From positions 1 to 64,000 of the forward strand of contig SVLY01000004.1 in NCBI GenBank assembly GCA_015067715.1: DNA of 64,000 bases. The letters run 5' to 3'. This document shows, piece after piece, positions 58,650-64,000 of this stretch (positions are counted from its first letter, which is position 1; each line of letters starts with the position of its first letter). The notes below the pieces were generated by a model. That model had not been told where the DNA came from and made no database searches. It saw nothing but the letters and a program-made list of their open reading frames with translations. Origin of the DNA: Oscillospiraceae bacterium (lineage in GTDB: Bacteria > Bacillota > Clostridia > Oscillospirales > QAMX01). The position numbers and the translations under genes are program-made.

Positions 58650-60257
58650 TCAACGCACGTGTTCTGCAAGGGTTTCAGCAAGTTTTAACGCCTGTTTAAT
58701 CCCATCCACAGCCGCGCTCATTATGCCTCCGGCATAACCGGCGCCCTCACCGCAGGGGAAAAGCCCCCACGCCGTAACCGACATACCAAGACCGTCCCTT
58801 GTCATTCGTACAGGGGACGACGTTCTCGTTTCCGGTCCGGTGAGAACTGCGTCGCCGTTGGCAAAAAAGCGGTAATTGGACGCAAACTTTTCCAAAGACC
58901 GCCGCATCAGATCTGCGCCTCCCGGGGGCAGCAGGCCGTCAAGCGAGCAGAGCTTCACTCCCAGAGGATAAGTGGGCTTTACCCGACCTAAAGAAGCACT
59001 CGGTTTTCCGGCCAGAAAGTCTGACACAAGCTGAGCCGGGGCGGTATAGTCTCCTCCGCCAAGGACAAACGCACTCTCCTCAAGGCGCTGGGAAAGCTCA
59101 ACTCCCCCAAGAGGGCCTGAAGGGAAAAGAGACGTATCGGCGCTGACGGCAATTGCGGCGTTTCCGTTCCGTCCGCTTCGGGAGTGGTAGCTCATGCCGT
59201 TGGTAACAACGGTATTGGGTCTGCTTGCGGCGGCACAGATCTCGCCGCCGGGACACATGCAGAAGGAAAAGCAGCCGCGATCTCCCTCCCGGTTAGAAAC
59301 GAAGTATTCTGCAGCACCCAGTCCCGGAGTTCCAACGAATTTACCGTACATCGTCCTGTCGATATCCTCCTGGAGATGCTCAATGCGAAGTCCCATTGCA
59401 AAGCTCTTTGGAACAAGCTCAATACCGTCGGAGAGCATATGTGAAAAAGTGTCCCTTGCGCTGTGACCAACGGCAAACACGGCGTGGGTACAGGGTATCT
59501 CTCCGGAGGCGGTCTTAATGGCAACGAGCCTTCCGTTTGCCGTCCTTACGCCGGTAACTGCGGTGTTGTAGTAAATTTCTCCCCCAAGGGCAACGGTCTC
59601 ACGGTCAATAGCGGAGACCACGTTTTTCAGCAGATCCGTTCCGATATGGGGATGTGCTTTTGTAAGAGTCTCCTCCGGGGCGCCGTGGGCGACCAGCTCC
59701 CTTAACACCGCAGAGCAGACCGGGTCGCTTATTCTCGTGGTAAGCTTTCCGTCGGAATATGCTCCGGCGCCGCCCTCTCCAAACTGGATATTGGATTCGG
59801 GATCAAGCCTGCGGTCTCTGACAAAGGCAGAAACGTCTCCGTCGCGCTGTGGGATGGGTCTTCCCCTTTCGATAACGATGGGACACAGCCCCATACGGGC
59901 AAGTGTGAGGGCGGCAAACATTCCCGCAGGACCAAGTCCTACCACAACGGGTCTTGGGCTTCCGGCTGTTTTTACACCGCCGTAAGGGGCTATCAGCTCT
60001 GAAAGAGTTGTGTCGGAACAGGGGCGTATCTTTCCGTTTTTTTCGCAGAGAGCCTTCTCTTTCCCGGAAGAAAGACCGCTGACCTTAACCGAATAGACCT
60101 TATTCAGCCTACCCTTACGGGCATCAACCGCTTCGCGGCTGATCTCGAAAGTGACCTCACCTGCACCAAAAACGCCGCAAAGCTTTGCGGCGTTTTTTAT
60201 GGCTATCTGTTTATCCTCCTCCCAGGGGAGGCTTATTCCGGAAACAATAACAGACAT
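58650..60257 (-). CDS. NAD(P)/FAD-dependent oxidoreductase (COG2509-like)
   Basis: VVVGLGPAGMFAALTLARMGLCPIVIERG dinucleotide motif; GEGAGYAGGIMSAAVDGIKQALKLAE C-terminus. Confidence 0.92.
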   Translation of the reverse strand: MSVIVSGISLPWEEDKQIAIKNAAKLCGVFGAGEVTFEISREAVDARKGRLNKVYSVKVSGLSSGKEKALCEKNGKIRPCSDTTLSELIAPYGGVKTAGSPRPVVVGLGPAGMFAALTLARMGLCPIVIERGRPIPQRDGDVSAFVRDRRLDPESNIQFGEGGAGAYSDGKLTTRISDPVCSAVLRELVAHGAPEETLTKAHPHIGTDLLKNVVSAIDRETVALGGEIYYNTAVTGVRTANGRLVAIKTASGEIPCTHAVFAVGHSARDTFSHMLSDGIELVPKSFAMGLRIEHLQEDIDRTMYGKFVGTPGLGAAEYFVSNREGDRGCFSFCMCPGGEICAAASRPNTVVTNGMSYHSRSGRNGNAAIAVSADTSLFPSGPLGGVELSQRLEESAFVLGGGDYTAPAQLVSDFLAGKPSASLGRVKPTYPLGVKLCSLDGLLPPGGADLMRRSLEKFASNYRFFANGDAVLTGPETRTSSPVRMTRDGLGMSVTAWGLFPCGEGAGYAGGIMSAAVDGIKQALKLAETLAEHVR

Positions 60258-60266
60258 ATCGGGCTA

Positions 60267-61541
60267 TCAATTCTCCTCCGGCGGATCTACTGTGCGAACG
60301 ATGGGTTCTACAACGATGGGAACAAGCTTTACTGTAACACTGTAATCCGAATCAATTATCTCGACGTTAAGGGACGGGTCAAAGGAGACCTGCGCCGGAA
60401 CGATGTGGTTACCGGCCTGAACGGGAAGCTGTTCAAGGGGAACGGTTACAACAAAATCGTCCACGTTGACAGAGTCCAGCACCTGTCTGTTGCCTCTGAG
60501 ACGGACGTTGATGGATTTGGAGACCACAGTCGCATCAAAGCCCTCCACAGAACCTGTTGCAAGGATATTTTCGATCTTGAAGGTGCGCGTGTCCATATCT
60601 TTCACCGTGACCTCGATAGTAACGGTGGATCTGTTGGAAAGACAGGAGGTGTTGGTGGGAAGATAGAACTGCTCCTCGGTGGTGTAGCTCTCGACGATAC
60701 CGTCAAGCTCGATTATGCCAAGGGAGATGGTGGTGGTGTCCATGAGATCGTCCGGGTCGCCCACAAGGGTCACAAACGGCGGGTCGATCCTTATATCCAC
60801 CTGTTCGCGGGTAAGACCGCCACCGTGGTTAACCGAGCAGGTAAAGGGAACGTCCTTTCTGAGAAGAACCGAAACGTCAAGATCGGCGTTTTTGGTGATC
60901 TGCTGAGTGTATTTAAGAACCACAGGCTCACCGGATGCTCCAATAAGAGTAACGGGAAGGCTGAGCACCTGGGAATCCCGAAGAGCGGAAATATCTGCGG
61001 TAACAAGACCGTAGGCGATATTGGACAGCTCGGTGGCAGGCCCGCTCACTACAACCGATTCGCTGGGAAGGGTGACTTCTCCAAGGGTATAATTTGAGGG
61101 GAGCTCGCCGGTAAGCTCGTATCTGAGCTTGATCTCCTGTTCGGTCATTTCGTCGACCTCGATGACGGCAACAAGGTTCTGCTCATCCACCACGGAGATA
61201 TCGTCGTAGGGGGTCTTTACTGTGCAGGGAACGCGGTTGGTGCCGTTAACGGCAATCTTTGAAACGTCACAGGTTATCTCGACGTCCTCCCGCTTTAAGC
61301 GGAGAATGCTGTTACGGCTTCCCGTGAACTCAACGTCAAAGGAAAAATCAGTCTCAGAAAGAATTGAGAAGGATTTTTTCTGATAAAGCTCCGTCGTGCC
61401 GACGATAGAGACGTCAAGATTTGAAAAGCGAATGGTCATGGTGGGGTTGATGGAGCTCATTACCACAAGCCAGATAACAACGCTTGCAAGACAGCTGACT
61501 ATAAGAAGAGGAATGCTTTTGATCTTCAGCCATTTTGGCAT
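60267..61541 (-). CDS. cdaR: YbbR/CdaR-like regulator of CdaA
   Basis: N-terminal TM, YbbR-type repeats (VSGPATELSNIAYGLVTADISAL etc.), directly downstream of cdaA. Confidence 0.92.
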   Translation of the reverse strand: MPKWLKIKSIPLLIVSCLASVVIWLVVMSSINPTMTIRFSNLDVSIVGTTELYQKKSFSILSETDFSFDVEFTGSRNSILRLKREDVEITCDVSKIAVNGTNRVPCTVKTPYDDISVVDEQNLVAVIEVDEMTEQEIKLRYELTGELPSNYTLGEVTLPSESVVVSGPATELSNIAYGLVTADISALRDSQVLSLPVTLIGASGEPVVLKYTQQITKNADLDVSVLLRKDVPFTCSVNHGGGLTREQVDIRIDPPFVTLVGDPDDLMDTTTISLGIIELDGIVESYTTEEQFYLPTNTSCLSNRSTVTIEVTVKDMDTRTFKIENILATGSVEGFDATVVSKSINVRLRGNRQVLDSVNVDDFVVTVPLEQLPVQAGNHIVPAQVSFDPSLNVEIIDSDYSVTVKLVPIVVEPIVRTVDPPEEN

Positions 61542-61566
61542 AGGAAATCACCGGGGGCCGTTGTTT

Positions 61567-62439
61567 TCAGCGGTCTCCTTTCTCCTTTCTGTTCTTTTTC
61601 CAGGGAATAAAGCGGCTTATGCTCTGTTTTTCCGTGTTTTCCGGGACAAACTCGTGCTTCAGAAGAGAAGAGAGGGTCTGGGGAGTGAGGTTGCGCTTCA
61701 AAATACCGCCCTCAGCGACGCTGATGCCGCCGGTCTCTTCGGAAACGATGAGCACGAAAGAGTCGGTGACCTCGCTGAGGCCAAGACCCGCTCTGTGGCG
61801 CATTCCGAGATCCTTGCTGATGGTCTTGTTTTCGCTAAGCGGCAGGCGGCAGCCTGCGGCTGAAACGTGCCAATCCTTGACGATCATCGCCCCGTCGTGA
61901 AGGGGGGCTTTGTCGTAGAAGATATTGGTGAGAAGCTCAACGGAGATATCGGCGTTTATCATGGTGCCGGTCTTCATAATGTCGCTGAGCTTGTTCTCGC
62001 GTTCGATGCATATCAGCGCGCCGGTTCTGGTCTCGCTGAGTTTTTCCGCAGTTTCGGTAAGAAGGGCAACGTTGCGCAGGGCAACGGTATTGTCCGTTTC
62101 GGTCTCGTTGACGAATATTTTAAAGTGCTTCCGCCCCACCGAGTCCAGAATGCGTCTGAGCTCCGGCTGGAAGATTATGATTATGGCGATAATTCCGATC
62201 TGGATAGCCGAAGAGAACAAATAGTGAGAAACGTTCAGCTGCAGCAATCCCAGAACCTGGGTCACGATTATTATACCGATTATACCCTTGATGACCTGCG
62301 CCGCGCTGGAGTCGCGGATGAACATAAGTAATTTATACAGAAGGAACGCAATGATGAGCATATCGACGATATCCTGCCACCGCAAAAGGTCGATGGCGTT
62401 ATGGATGAAGGTCAGCACGCGTTCAAGGTACATTGCCAT
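61567..62439 (-). CDS. cdaA: diadenylate cyclase CdaA
   Basis: Three N-terminal TM helices; LHDGAMIV and GMRHRAGLGLSEVTDSFVLIVSEETGGISVAEGG. Confidence 0.97.
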   Translation of the reverse strand: MAMYLERVLTFIHNAIDLLRWQDIVDMLIIAFLLYKLLMFIRDSSAAQVIKGIIGIIIVTQVLGLLQLNVSHYLFSSAIQIGIIAIIIIFQPELRRILDSVGRKHFKIFVNETETDNTVALRNVALLTETAEKLSETRTGALICIERENKLSDIMKTGTMINADISVELLTNIFYDKAPLHDGAMIVKDWHVSAAGCRLPLSENKTISKDLGMRHRAGLGLSEVTDSFVLIVSEETGGISVAEGGILKRNLTPQTLSSLLKHEFVPENTEKQSISRFIPWKKNRKEKGDR

Positions 62440-62587
62440 GCCAAAAACTCACTCCTTCAAGATCCGTAATATACGTGCCTGAAAAAATATACAGAACAAC
62501 ATATATATGATACCACCAAAATCCGATTTTGGCAAGAGTGTTTTTGTTTACATTTTGCCCTTTGGTTTGACATTCTGCCTTGTCAGC

Positions 62588-63316
62588 TCAGTTGAATTCC
62601 GTGAGATGGGGCCGAAACCTCTGGGGTACGAACTGCGCCTGGAGCTTTTTGTTCCGCCGCCAGGGTATTGCGACCGCATCAAAGTACCCCTTCCACAGCT
62701 TTCCGAATTCCGACCGATCCCGGAGCTTCAGCTCAAGAACGGCCCTGTCCTCAGAGATATACCAACGCTCCCTGTCCCATATAAGGCTTTTTTTGAACCG
62801 AAGATCCCGGATAATGAAAAACTGGGAGGAAAACCTTGCGGAAAAATGGTTGCCAAGCATGGGCAGAATATCGTAGGCAGGCTCGATGTCCGCAACGTAG
62901 ACGGGCGGAGCTTCGCTCACCTTCATGAAACGTACGAACTGCTGGAATCTGTGCACCTCAAGCCCCACTCTGTCCGATGCTTCGCACACCCTTTTCACAC
63001 ACTGAACGCTTCTGTCCCCAAGGGGGCTTTTCCCGTCGGCAATGGCCTTGCGGATAAGGGCGAGAACGGCGTCGTCAATACTGTCCTCCCCGGTGAGCCA
63101 GGCCTTATAGGCGTGACGGGATATACCCAGCTTACAAAGCCTGTTCTGCACCCTTTCGGCGTGGGCCGCGTCGGTCTGCACCATAACGCACTCCCCAAGG
63201 GGCACTCCCCCGCTTTCCCTGTAGAGCATGGCGCTGTTTTCGATTTTACGGGCATAGGCAAGAAACACGGCGGAGAGAAAACCGTCGTAAGTACCGTCGT
63301 AAACGAGAGATATCAT
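62588..63316 (-). CDS. TIGR03915-like (DUF4130) putative DNA metabolism protein
   Basis: LVYDGTYDGFLSAVFLAYARK N-terminus; 4-nt overlap with a TIGR03916-like gene. Confidence 0.9.
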   Translation of the reverse strand: MISLVYDGTYDGFLSAVFLAYARKIENSAMLYRESGGVPLGECVMVQTDAAHAERVQNRLCKLGISRHAYKAWLTGEDSIDDAVLALIRKAIADGKSPLGDRSVQCVKRVCEASDRVGLEVHRFQQFVRFMKVSEAPPVYVADIEPAYDILPMLGNHFSARFSSQFFIIRDLRFKKSLIWDRERWYISEDRAVLELKLRDRSEFGKLWKGYFDAVAIPWRRNKKLQAQFVPQRFRPHLTEFN

Positions 63317-64000
63317 CCTCTTACCCCCTCCGGAAGAGCCCCTACGGGCATTATTATCTGAGGCATATACTGATCCAAAGTCATCTGTGCTGCCTCCATG
63401 GCGTCGTCTGAGAGCCGGGAACGGAGCATTGCAGGGTCGTGGCGCTTAAAGCCGTAGAACTTCCCGCCAAAGCAGGTAAAAAACGCCGCGCGCCTGGTCA
63501 CGGCACCAAGCCGTCTAAGGTCGTCTATGTCCAGCTTCCGCGACCGCCGGGCGGAGATTATTCGCCTTGCGCTTTTAACGCCAATGCCCGGCACTCTCAG
63601 CAGAGCTTCGTAGGGCGCGGAATTCACGTCCACGGGAAAAAGCTCCGGATGGCGCACGGCCCAGGCGCACTTGGGGTCAAGCTCAAGGTCAAGACTCTCC
63701 CCCTCCTCGGTTATCTCCGTGGCTGTAAAGCCGTAAAACCGCATGAGCCAGTCTGCCTGATAGAGCCTGTGCTCACGCTTCAGGGGCGCTTTCACCTCCG
63801 GCCCGGGCAACGCCGGGTGGATTCCCACGGGAACGTAGGCGCTGAAATAGACGCGCTTCATGCTGTAACGTCCGTAAAGAGCAGAGCTGAGAGTGAGTAT
63901 ACGCCTGTCGCTGTCGCCCGTTGCGCCCACGATCATCTGGGTGCTCTGACCCGCCGGAGCAAAGAGGGGCGCCGACCGAAAGGCAAGCCGCTCTTCCCGG
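63313..64000 (-). CDS. TIGR03916-like radical SAM putative DNA modification/repair protein (N-terminus cut by window edge)
   Basis: Frame is open past ATG 63936 to the window end (REERLAFRSAPLFAPAGQSTQMIVGATGDSDR...); YFSAYVPV; HhH motif LLRVPGIGVKSARRIISARR. Confidence 0.92.
   Translation of the reverse strand, partial: REERLAFRSAPLFAPAGQSTQMIVGATGDSDRRILTLSSALYGRYSMKRVYFSAYVPVGIHPALPGPEVKAPLKREHRLYQADWLMRFYGFTATEITEEGESLDLELDPKCAWAVRHPELFPVDVNSAPYEALLRVPGIGVKSARRIISARRSRKLDIDDLRRLGAVTRRAAFFTCFGGKFYGFKRHDPAMLRSRLSDDAMEAAQMTLDQYMPQIIMPVGALPEGVRG

Noticed and set aside
1-64000. CRISPR arrays, rRNA, tRNA, restriction-modification, toxin-antitoxin or prophage defence islands
   Set aside because: None recognised in intergenic regions or ORFs by eye; a tool-based scan would be needed to exclude small tRNA-like or TA loci.

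Overview
The window is chromosomal DNA from what looks like a spore-forming Clostridia-type Firmicute (lineage inferred from gene content and RNA motifs). Most genes are on the minus strand. Housekeeping blocks: lon-clpX-clpP-tig; rplS-lepB-rbgA-rnhB-yraN-dipeptidase-thrC-phosphoesterase; pcrA; T-box-controlled ileS; cdaA-cdaR; rlmD; and a TIGR03915/TIGR03916 pair at the right edge. RNA elements: an FMN riboswitch upstream of a ribU-like gene, an Ile T-box upstream of ileS, and a possible L19 leader. I found no rRNA, tRNA, CRISPR array, prophage or intact transposon. Main second-look items: (1) an unlisted 25-codon ORF at 5568-5645(-) that looks like spoVM; (2) a lipoprotein at 48723-49499 whose SBP_bac_3-like lobes appear in swapped order, a candidate circular permutation with no adjacent transporter genes; (3) a promoter-to-terminator unit at 44417-44775 holding a 43-aa ORF, a frameshifted coding remnant and a 10-codon ORF; (4) a small Cys-rich protein with a TTG start; (5) a MacB-like permease and adaptor pair without an ATPase; (6) an M50 protease overlapping a small single-TM protein. 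All family assignments were made by eye from the translations. No database search was run.
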